Of a stretch of DNA of 64,000 nt, positions 55,307 to 64,000 are shown piece by piece (position 1 is the stretch's first letter; every line of letters starts with the position of its first letter). The stretch comes from Haberlea rhodopensis. Its lineage: Eukaryota; Streptophyta; Magnoliopsida; Lamiales; Gesneriaceae. The stretch lies in the NCBI GenBank assembly GCA_907163345.1, contig CAJQUN010000330.1, positions 248,001 to 312,000 of the forward strand, given 5' to 3'. A program made the translations under genes and the position numbers. A model generated the notes under the pieces. It saw only the letters and a program-made list of their open reading frames with translations. It did not search any database and was not told where the DNA came from.

Positions 55307-58012
55307 CTATTTCCTCCCTAACCAATGTCGGGAATAGTCGCGCTTTTTGGTAGACGGTTGGTGCAGACTTCGAGATCTTGGCTGGGAAGATGGTCTGGAC
55401 TGATTGGATGCTCCAGCTGCAGTGGATGAACGATTTGCTGGACTCGGGTCTCGTTGAGACTGAGGAGCAGGTCTGCTGGACTCAGGCAGTCTTCTAATAA
55501 TTTGAGGGGCAGCAGGCAGGCTGTTGCATAAATCTTGAATTTGGGAAGCAAATGCTGCCTGCATGTTCGCCAGTTGATCTGAGATGACTTTCTTGGCGTC
55601 TTCGATCCGATCTCCAAGAGCCAGGGAGGTGGCAGCCTGAAGTGATTCATTGTGTTGATTCATCTGAAGATGAGCCTGCCCTATCCGAGAGAATGTGTTC
55701 GCAAAGGCATCCGCAACAAAAGTCTGAAGTCTGGTGACAGTATGTTAGGCTGTTTAAGTCCCTATACACGTGCTGGAACTGAGTATCAGTGTGCTGCTGA
55801 TGGCTACCAAGAATAAGAGTCGCAGTGCGCTCTTCCTGTTTGAGCTTATTTACATCACTGGCTAGTGCAGAGATCGCGTTGGACAGAGTTACTAGCTGAT
55901 CAGCAATGTTGGGTGGCCCTTCCAGAGGGATGGAGGTTTGGAAGTCAAAGAATTCCTCCGAAGGGTCTTGAGCCATCGATTGATCCAGAGTATCTATGTG
56001 AGGTTCAGCAGCAGTAGTGAGAACTCCGGGATGATCCGTAATAGCTGCAGTGGTGAGTATAACAGCGGCTTCAACAAGTGGTGCAGTAGTTGCGTCTGTG
56101 GCAATAACAGCCATGCGATCAGTGGCTTGGTCCATCGCAGCTGCAGACGACTGGGTGTGATCATTAGAATGTGAGGACTCACTGGGTTCATGATTAACAG
56201 AAGAAATGGTAACTTGATGAACCACAGTTTGAATCACTGTGTCCACATTTTCATGATCACAAATCATCAGTTGAAGTTGTTGATCATTTGTAAGGCTGGG
56301 AGCAGAGGAGAGGGGTTGAGCAGTGGGAGAGGTGATCTCTATGGTTGGAGGAGTTGTCTCCAAGGCAGTTGAAGCTATCCCCATATCAGTGGTAGCTATC
56401 TCCAAATCAGTAGTAGCTGTCTGTAAATTAGTCGGATCGGGGCTTGCAACAGTCACAGTTGTAGAGCACGAGTGAAGACCAGTTGATATGCGAAGATCAT
56501 GAAGAGCTTGCTCGGCCATTTCCAGTTTTGGTCCAAGAGCATTTAGAACTGCTCTATCATGATTCGCTGTGCCTGAATCACCGTTGAATTGCTGAAGACG
56601 GGATTCAACAAGGGCTTGAAGTTCTCCCACATAGTTCATTAGACGGAAAAGATCCCTCATCTTTAGACTCTTCTCAGTGTCCGCGACTTGAAGATAAGCC
56701 AAAATTTGGTTCTCATCTTCCCGTGCTTGATCTAGGATTTGAGTGAAGTCATTAAAACGAATTTTCACCCGTGCCTTCACCCATCGATCGAAAAGTTCGA
56801 GCTGTGGCTGCAGCTTGGCTTCCACTGTATCCATGACCATCTGTATCTCATAGGCAACAGGTGTGGTCACTGGAGCCATACGAGTTTTTCCTTTTCCAGC
56901 GGGGTTGGTCTTTGGATGACAGTAGGGACACAGGGACTTGGGCGTCCGAAAACTAATAGTGCCAGGGCTTGCATAGAGCTCACCAGTGTGGAGGATTTGT
57001 CAGTTGGAGCCACTGATGTAGCAAGTACCATGGCTAATGAAGCAGGTGTTGCAGTTGGTTCCTCGGGGGGAGGATTTTCAGGACTGGGTTCTCTGCGAGG
57101 GATGTCTGCCGGGGGACCTGCAGAGGAGACGGTATCGGAAGCAGCAATGACTGTCGGACGAAGAGTAGGAGGAGCCCTTTTTCTGGTTCTGGGCTTCTTA
57201 GGAGGAGGAGGGGGAGGAGATGACTCAGCGGATTCAGATATGGTTTGTTCAGAATCACTTATAACTTGAGTCGATCGACACCTCGTCAAACCAACCTCTC
57301 TGCCACTCCGCTGTCTGTGAATCTGAAGATAATTCGCAGTGATTAGTCTGCCTGGATGAAGATCGGAGGAAGCCCCTGCCTTAATGCTTTTGCTTTCAAA
57401 AATGCTACTGAGAGGTAGGGCAAAGCCAGATTGACCCTTGCCTGAAGTGATGAGGCCAGTGAAGATCTGGAACAAAACTATTGACCAGTTGATTTCCAGT
57501 CCTTTGAAGATGGCGCTCATGACGTCAAACTTCTCAGGAGTGATGATGTCAAAAGAGCCAGCTTTGCACAGCAGCCCCTTAGAAATAACATCGGCCAGTT
57601 GCCGGAAATGACTCTTCATCAGCACCTTCTTAAATGGAGGACGTCGGAGACGTTCATTTGAGTCGGAGAAGGTGATTCGCATTTCTTCACTGACATCCAC
57701 TGGAACGGTGGAAAAATCTGTAAGTCCAGTGGCAGGAAGACAAAGGTGTGTGCTGAACTCCTGTTGAGTGATGGTAATGGGTTGTCCAGAAACAGAGGCC
57801 ATCACAGAATCATGTTCAACTTTGGATGTGGCGAAGAATTCATGTAAGGTGGCTTTGTAGAAGGTCGGAGCCTAGCTGAGAATCACTAAAAGTCCCGATG
57901 TATCCAATTTTTGAAAAACTTCCTTAGTTTCGTCATCAGAGGATGTGGAGATGGAGTGGAAATCCACATGAATAGCATTAGTGATGAAACTTGGCTGAGT
58001 GTTCTTCGACAT
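55307..58012 (-). pseudogene. SIRE extra ORF after pol ('env-like' position), broken
   Basis: The start at 58012 gives MSKNTQPSFITNAIHVDF. A TAG at 57872-57874 is in frame with the following open part to 56867 (EFFATSKVEHDSVMASVSGQ, LPATGLTDFSTVPVDV, a proline/basic patch near 57220). Frame changes near 56890 and 55735 lead into the 55647-56879 frame (Thr/Ala-rich middle, coiled-coil-like LVESRLQQF and LVTLSNAISALASDVNKLKQ) and the basic C-terminus ending at 55307. No signal peptide, membrane segment or fusion peptide is visible, so an envelope function is not supported. Similar predicted proteins are, from memory, abundant in Gesneriaceae; their function is unknown. Confidence 0.65.
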
Positions 58013-58554
58013 TTCTGATGAATATGCGGAGAAAGCAGCAACAATCCTGTTGAATAAAATTTTCTGGAAAGAAAGTTAATCGCAGTAAAATTTTTGGAGA
58101 GATAAAGAGTAATAGCCAAAGTAATGGCGGTTAAAGATAGAAGTATATGTAACGTCGTACTGTAGATGAGCGGACACATGGGTACGTGGCGATCATCTAA
58201 CGATTTAAAGATTTTTTAAAAAAATAATTAAAAGGACAGGATTTGGGCGGGATTCAAATGATTTATTTTATAACAAGAAAATGAATTTGAATTCCGACGT
58301 TCCAGTAGGTTAATAGGTATCGAAGGTTATTTTAGTCAAAGCATACTTGGCAAAGTCTGCTGGTATGTAGGGTTCGACTGGTAAGAAACATCTACTCGTA
58401 TGTAGAGTCCTACCGGTACGTATACACCTACTGCAGCAGACCATTGTATTACCAGCTGAGCTTAAATAACCAAGATAAAATTTAGCTAAAATTCCCCCTT
58501 AATTTATGCGACTAAACTAAGTAATTCCCCCTGAATTCATTACCCGAAAGATAA
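58013..58554. other. SIRE spacer between RNase H and the extra ORF
   Basis: About 540 bases, AT-rich on the left, then with (C/T)TACTGGT/ACCGGTA-like repeats (58350-58450) resembling the LTR minisatellite motif. No coding match. Confidence 0.45.
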
Positions 58555-59162
58555 TCAAGAATTGATTTCAATTAAACCAAGAATATTTCGAAAGTAGGAA
58601 AACTTAGCGTCCGGTAGGGGTTTACTGAAAATGTCTGCTGCCTGTTGTTCGGTAGAAATATACTCCAGCCGAATCTCTTTCTTCATAACATGATCTCTGA
58701 TAAAATGATGACGGATGTCAATGTGTTTAGTGCGAGTATGAAGAACTGGGTTGTATGTAATGGCTATTGCAGATGTGTTATCACAGAATATAGGTGCCTC
58801 CGTGGATTCAATTCCATAATCTCTCAGTTGTTGCGGAATCCAGAGCAGTTGAGCACAACAGCTTCCAGCAGCAAGGTATTCTGCTTCTGCAGTAGAAGTT
58901 GATATGGATGTCTGCTTCCTGCAACCCCATGATATCAATCGATCACCAAGAACTGACAATATCCACTGGTGCTTTTTCTGTCAATTTTGCATCCAGCATA
59001 GTCAGCATCTGAATATCCAATAAGGTTAAAAGTTGAGTCTCTTGGATACCATAGACCGACATTCTCAGTGCCTTTCAGATATTTGAGGATTCTTTTGACA
59101 GCAGTGAAGTGCGACTGCTTAGGATTTGCTTGAAACCGGGCGCACATACAAACTGCGAACAT
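58555..59162 (-). pseudogene. SIRE RNase H domain, final part of pol
   Basis: The frame 58555-58959 reads ISWGCRKQTSISTSTAEAEY, LWIPQQLRDYGIE, IFCDNTSAIAI, HIDIRHHFIRDHV and ADIFSKPLPDAKF, a complete-looking C-terminal RNase H of Copia type. The N-terminal piece (HFTAVKRILKYLKGT, GYSDADYAGC, RKSTSG) lies in another frame at 58935-59162, so one frame change splits the domain. Confidence 0.85.
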
Positions 59163-59785
59163 AATGTCTGGTCGCTGGCTGTTAAGTACAGCAATGGTCC
59201 AATAATGCTTCGATACATTGTAACTTCGACTGGTATTCCTGAATTGTCCAAGTCGAGTTTGGCAGATGAACTCATTGGAGTAGAGGCAGCTGAGCTGGTA
59301 CTCATTCCATATTTCTTCAGCAGTTCTTTAGTATATTTGGACTGATTTATCAGAATTCCTTCACTGGATTGCTTGACTTGCAATCCTAGGAAAAATGATA
59401 ATTCTCCCATCATGCTCATCTCAAATTGATCCTGCATAATTTTAGAAAATCTTTCGCACAATTTTGAGTTAGTACTACCGAAAATAATATCATCAACATA
59501 TATTTGCTCAGTTAAATATTTTGATAGAGTTTCATACCAAGCACGGGGAGCTTGCTTCAGACCATACAAGGCTTTATTAAGACGAAATACATAAGATGGC
59601 TACTGATGGCTTTCAAATCCAGGAGGTTGTTCAACGTAAACTTCTTCCTGGAGTTTGCCGTTAAGAAACGCACTCTTAACATCTATCTGATAGACTTTAA
59701 AGTCTTTAAAAGCAGCAAATGCAATAAATATGCGAATTGCTTCTAGTCGAGCTACAGGGGCAAAGGTTTCATCAAAATCAATGCC
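59075..59785 (-). pseudogene. SIRE reverse transcriptase, C-terminal part with internal deletion
   Basis: From 59785 leftward the minus strand gives DVKSAFLNGKLQEEVYVEQP-type sequence with a stop, then MYGLKQAPRAWYETLSKYLT joined directly to EQIYVDDIIFGSTN (59483-59505). Intact Copia enzymes have about 25-30 residues between these blocks, so an in-frame deletion upstream of the catalytic YVDD is inferred. Downstream FEMSMMGELSFFLGLQVKQ and IIGPLLYLTA are normal. Confidence 0.85.
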
Positions 59786-60790
59786 TCATTCTTGTCTGTA
59801 GCCCTGTGTGACTAATCTTGCTTTATTTCTGATTACTGTTCCATTTTCATCTAATTTATTCCTAAATACCCATTTGGTGCCAATTATAGTGTGATGATGT
59901 GGTCGTGGTACTAAATACCATACTTTGTTTTGCTCAAACTGATTTAGTTCTTCTTGCATAGCGTCTACCCAGCTTGGGTCTAACATAGCATCATCAATCT
60001 TCTTAGGTTCTAAGTGAGATATGAATGCAACATGAAGGAATTCATATATTAATTGTCCTCTGGTGCGTAGAGGAGCAACAGGGTTACCTATGACCTGCTC
60101 GGGAGGATGATCCTTCATCCACCGGAGCGGAGGTCCAAGAGGGTTGACCTCTTCATTTGACTGGATATGAGTGGGTATTTCAGGAGTTCCGATTGTTGCA
60201 TCTTTTTCATTTGCTTCATCAACTGCAGCAGAAGTATGTGCAATAGTGTCATTGTCAGCTGGATGCGGTGCTTGTTGACCAGCAGACTCCTCTGTTTGGG
60301 CTTCAGGAACTTCTGGTTCTAAGGAGCAGTCAGTCCTGCTTCTGTAATTTATCTCATCATCAACATTTTCATCAATGTAAGTGCTTTCGAGCCGATTACT
60401 CAAGTTGTTGATTTGCAGATTAGATATCGTACAGTCAGTAGGTTCATCAAATTTTACATGCACTGATTCTTCTACAGTAAGAGTTCTATTAATAAATACT
60501 CTGAAGGCTATACTAACTGTAGAATAACCAAGAAATATTCCAGCATCAGATTTGGCATCAAAAGCGGTGAGATGAGTCTTTCCATTGTTGTGAATAAAAC
60601 ATTTGCAACCAAACACATGGAAATAAGAAATATTTGGCTTACTGCCATTCCAGATCTCATAAGGGGTTTTATTTGTTCGCTTATTAATCATTGATCTGTT
60701 CTGCGTATAACAAGCTGTGTTGACAGCTTCTGCCCAAAATCTCTGCGATATGTCTGATTCCGCAAGCATAGTTCGCGCAGCTTTTTTCAA
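59786..60790 (-). pseudogene. SIRE integrase C-terminus and reverse transcriptase start
   Basis: A 334-codon open frame: WAEAVNTACYTQNRS, NKTPYEIWNGSKPNISYFHV, FGCKCFIHN, an acidic linker, then MKDHPPEQVIGN, WVDAMQEELNQFEQNKVWYL and GTKWVFRNKLDENG. It stops at TGA 59786-59788, right after LVTQGYRQE and in the middle of the polymerase domain, so the stop is a mutation. Confidence 0.88.
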
Positions 60791-61491
60791 AGTGCGGTTC
60801 CTACGCTCAGCAACTCCGTTTTGTTGAGGAGTTCTTGCAGCAGAGTATTCGTGTTTAATACCAAGGTCATCTCGAGTGACTGATTGGTAAACTCAATACC
60901 TTTATCACTACGAATTCTATCTATCCCACACGATTTCTCATTTTGGAGTCTTTTCAGTAGTTTGATCAGCTTTGGAGTAGCCTGATCTTTGCCACTTAGG
61001 AACAGGACCCACGTAAAACGAGTGTAATCGTCTATTAACACTAGGGTATACTTCATTCCCCCTAGACTTGTTACTGGTATAGGACCACATAGATCCATAT
61101 GCAGCAACTCTAGGCGCCGAGAAGAAGATTTACTCCCTTTGTTCTTAAAGGAGGATCTGATTTGCTTACCAAGTTGGCATGCTGCACATATCTTGTCTTT
61201 TGAGAACTCAATTTGGGGCAGTCCAATGACTAGATCAAGTTTACGCAGACTGGCAATAGTTTTAAAATTTAAGTGACTCAATCGTTTATGCCAAAGCCAA
61301 TTTTTGGAAGAATTCAGGGCAGCAAAGCAGGTAGAGGAGGTAGGCTGATTAAGATTCCAATCAATTTTATATGTATTATCATGCCTTCTTCCTACAAGTA
61401 ATATACTGCCATCAGTAGATTTGATTGTGCATGAGTGCTGGTTGAACTCTACAGAATGACCATTGTCACAGAGTTGACTTATACTAATCAA
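60787..61491 (-). pseudogene. SIRE integrase (zinc-binding domain and catalytic core), frameshifted at its end
   Basis: The gag-pre-integrase/HHCC region shows WLWHKRLSHLNFKTI and CAACQLGKQIRSSF. The core shows LLHMDLCGPIPVTSLGG, YTLVLIDDYTRFTWV and RSDKGIEFTN; the first two acidic positions of the DD-E set are present. After EFTNQSLE the frame reads nonsense to a stop, and the expected third-position region (QNGVAERRNR) appears in another frame at 60790-60830. Confidence 0.85.
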
Positions 61492-61559
61492 GTTATAGCA
61501 TAGATTTTCAACTAACAGAATATCTTTAATAATAATGTTACCGTAGATACGGTTCTACC

Positions 61560-61740
61560 TTTCGCGTTGTCTCCAAAAGTTATTCTAAGTCCGGCGGAGT
61601 CCACCAGTTCAGACAATAAGCTCGCATTTCATGTCATATGTCTAGATCCGCTGTCCAGAAACCATTCTGAGCTCCGAACTTGATGCATTCTAGTTTCCTG
61701 CAATTAAAGCGATAACATGATTGGTACCAATCCTACTTGG
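61560..61740 (-). pseudogene. SIRE protease remnant
   Basis: Near 61640-61660 the minus strand reads WFLDSGSRHMT followed by a stop. Copia proteases have DSGCSRHM; the Cys codon is missing, which looks like a 3-base deletion. NASLLSELVDSAG and ITFGDNAKG follow in frame. The link to gag is broken around 61700-61840. Confidence 0.7.
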
Positions 61741-61839
61741 GTCCGGGTAGGATTAGTCCTTTCGGGACCCACACTTGTATAACCCTGAATTGTTTGGGTT
61801 TGTGTGTGTCCTGAAATGTGTGTGCATTAACTGAAGAAG

Positions 61840-63674
61840 TTATTCTTGGGTGACACATGTGATGAGTGTATGCGTGTTGTTTAGGTTTTTGGTTTCTGTT
61901 AGGAAGCATGTATCTCTTTGGACAGGCATACAATTATGATACCAGTTAGGTTTTACCTCTCGAGTGGCCTGACCAGTGGGTTTATGTTTATTTCTAAACA
62001 TTTGCCCCTGTCGAGCTTTCTCTTTTGGCTCCACATAACCAATACATTTGTGTGATGCCCGTTCTTTGAAGAGTATTGGTTCAACAGATTCCTTAACCAA
62101 CTCACTTGGTTCATATACTGTGCTTGATTTAACAAAATTCATTGTTTGAATCTTGTTTCTTTCTAGACACACTTGAGATTTGATGCCGAATGAATTACTA
62201 TCATTGTTAGAGTAGCCTATACCGGTAAGATCACCAGCAAGTCTTATCGACTCAAGCATTTCATCCTTTTTGGCAGTAGATGCATTCCATGTGTGAACCA
62301 GCTTACTGAGTTTCTGGTGTGCACATGTTGCTTCATCCCTTTCTTTCTCGAGCTGACTTACTTTATCCCTCAAGCTTTTCAACTCAGTGGATTGTTCACA
62401 ATCACATTCGTTGTTCTGCTGCTTTGTTGGGACTTGTTCAGTCTTGTAGTTATCGAAGGATTCGTACAACATCTGATACTCATTTATCATGTCCTGTAAT
62501 GCATTTGTGAGCTCAATATGTGTAAATTCAGAAAGATTAGGATAATTTACCTCACAGTCGTCGTTGGCCATTAGACAATGAACTTCTTCATCTTCACTGT
62601 CACTGGATGAGCTGGAAGAAGTTTCTGATTCTGAGTCAGCCCATTTGTTCTTGTTTTCTTCCGCCACCAGTACTTTCTGTTCTCTGTCTCTTCTGGATGA
62701 TCTTCTATTCTCTTTAAACTTTCTATATTCTTTTGGTCCTTTCTTTTGATCATCCTTCTTCGGTTTAGGACAGTCAGCAATAAAATGTCCTGGTTTGAAA
62801 CAGTTAAAGCATACACGTTCATCTTCATCTGATCTATTTTTGAAGCTTTGTCTTCTTGGGTAGGATTGATAAGTCTTTTGACTTTTCTTCATAAACTTTC
62901 CAAATTTCTTGACAAATAGCACCATTGCATCGTTGCATATTTTTTCAGGAGTCATCTCTGTTGTGACAGGAGGAGCTTCAGATGCAGTAAGAGCTTTGAT
63001 TGGTTGACTGGTGCTGGGTTCATCTTCAATCCGAATACCTAGTTCGAACTCATAAGCTTTTAAGTCAGCAAATAAGTCGTGTAGGTCTATCTTGTTTAGA
63101 TCTTTTGATTCTCTCATGGCAATCGTCTTTACATCCCATTCTCTTGGGAGACCTCTCATGACTTTTAGAGTGACTTCCCTGTTGGATAGATCTTTACCAA
63201 GGCTATTGAGTTCATTTATGATGCCAGTTACTCTCTCATCGTATTCGCTTAGAGTTTCTCCGGACATCATTTTGATGTTTTCAAACTTCTGTAATGCAAC
63301 AGTGAGCTTGTTTTCCTTGGTTTGATCATTTCATTCACACATCTGAGCAATCTTTTTCCAGATGTCCTTTGCAGTGGGACACATCTTGATCTTCTTGAAC
63401 ATATTTTTGTCCAGAGTTTTGAACAGTATGTCTTTTGCCACGTTGTCCAGATTTGCCTTTTTCTTTTCTTCATTTGTCCAGAAGGATCTATCATTTTCAA
63501 CCATCTGAAGTTCACCACCAGAGATAGCAGTTGTTGTATTGACTTTCATGATCTTCATTGGTCCATGACGAACCACATATCATCATCTTGGGCACTTACA
63601 GGTGCTTGCATACGAATTCTCCAATCGTCATATTCATCCTTCTTGAACATTGGAGTCTTGCTGAATGAGGCCAT
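61840..63674 (-). pseudogene. SIRE gag with CCHC zinc knuckle, broken at its start
   Basis: The ATG at 63674 gives MASFSKTPMFKKDEYDDWRI, the usual start of this gag family, but a frame change near 63580 and a TGA at 63331-63333 interrupt it. The long open frame 61840-63270 (476 codons) holds the UBN2-type gag core (LPREWDVKTIAMRESKDLN, DLFADLKAYEFEL), the CCHC knuckle CFNCFKPGHFIADC (its residues 154-167, near 62770-62811), a Ser/Asp-rich stretch and a coiled coil (LRDKVSQLEKERDEATCAHQ). Nucleocapsid role. Best preserved gag in the window. Confidence 0.88.
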
Positions 63675-63711
63675 CAGTTTTTGGTAATCTCTCAAGATTG
63701 AGAAGACCTAA

Positions 63712-63723
63712 GCTCTGATACCA
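63712..63723 (-). other. SIRE primer-binding site (tRNA-Met)
   Basis: The complement of GCTCTGATACCA reads TGGTATCAGAGC, two bases inside the right LTR. Confidence 0.9.
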
Positions 63724-63725
63724 CT

Positions 63726-64000
63726 TGTTAGGATCGAGGTAGTGTTTAGAGTGGGGGGTGTTGAATAAACACTAGATTCAATTTTGATTTTTCTCGGGTT
63801 AACTGCAGACTGTTAAGTACTACAGTAGCTTCTCAATATAAGGCAAGTCAGCAGACACTGATTATAGTGCGGAAGACGTCTGCTGGACTTGTGAGGAGTA
63901 AAACTGAATAGTAAATAAGTAATAAGTAAAGAGCACAAGTGTTGTTTCTGGAAGTTCGAAGCACAACGCTTCTACATCCCCCCTTCTTCCTTTGCAGGAA
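63726..64000 (-). repeat. Right LTR (5' LTR) of the SIRE-type element, cut by the window end
   Basis: TGTTAGGATCGAGG... matches 53115-53388 with about ten differences, including small indels in a G-run (GAGGGGGGTTG versus GAGTGGGGGGTGTTG). Confidence 0.9.

Larger units (their letters stand above)
53115..64000 (-). mobile_element. SIRE/Maximus-type Ty1/Copia element with an extra 3' ORF, runs past the window end
   Basis: Left LTR (3' LTR) 53115-54488, internal 54489-63725, right LTR from 63726 beyond 64000. The minus strand reads primer site, gag with CCHC knuckle, protease, integrase, reverse transcriptase and RNase H, then a long ORF of about 900 codons. Large size, long LTRs and the extra ORF after pol fit the SIRE/Maximus lineage. 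In the visible overlap the two LTRs differ at roughly ten of 275 positions. Several stops and frame changes show the copy is inactive. Confidence 0.9.

Noticed and set aside
56739..57269. 176-codon plus-strand frame
   Set aside because: Antisense shadow of the SIRE extra ORF, created by its proline-rich codons (plus-strand GGA/GGG).
55307..58012. Calling the SIRE extra ORF a retroviral envelope
   Set aside because: No signal peptide, transmembrane segment or fusion peptide is visible; only its position is env-like.

Overview
This window looks like nuclear DNA of a eudicot plant. Its genes have introns with GT-AG borders. The host genes are plant-type (OGG1, a 20S proteasome beta-3 gene, a J-less DnaJ C-terminal protein, an ALDH3 exon). 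The rest is AT-rich DNA packed with plant LTR retrotransposons primed by initiator tRNA-Met, plus endogenous caulimovirid DNA. The extra ORF of the SIRE-type element recalls, from memory only, predicted proteins of Gesneriaceae/Lamiales such as Dorcoceras. That is a weak hint and not an identification.

Layout. 1-383 is an LTR fragment. 1063-2310 is an AT-rich minisatellite that cuts off a KH-domain pseudogene (2311-2640, minus). 3547-6263 is an apparently intact three-exon OGG1. 6859-14383 is a decayed chromovirus-like Ty3/Gypsy element with a 2.76-kb right LTR. 14384-20331 (minus) and 21057 to about 28120 (plus) are two endogenous caulimovirid copies arranged head to head. Their primer-binding sites face away from a 725-bp spacer that carries leader sequence from both. 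29235-32880 is a seven-exon proteasome beta-3 (PBC1) gene with two indels. 34987-36808 is a DnaJ C-terminal-domain gene without a J domain. 37202-37329 is an orphan ALDH3 exon. 37816-44086 is an Athila-like Gypsy element (minus). A Ty1/Copia element (44087-51829) with near-identical LTRs but a dead coding region is inserted in its right LTR. 52571-53114 is another copy of the LTR family seen at 1-383, in the opposite orientation. From 53115 to the window end lies a large minus-strand SIRE/Maximus-type Copia element with gag, pol and a long extra ORF after pol.

Only OGG1 and the DnaJ-type gene look like functional host genes. PBC1 is complete in exon structure, but the given sequence has a 1-nt and a 17-nt deletion. 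Almost all other coding sequence is mobile or viral and broken by stops and frameshifts. The exception is a 427-codon ORF at the end of the plus-strand viral copy, which is open throughout. The gene-sparse, nested, transposon-rich organisation fits a repeat-rich region between scattered genes.
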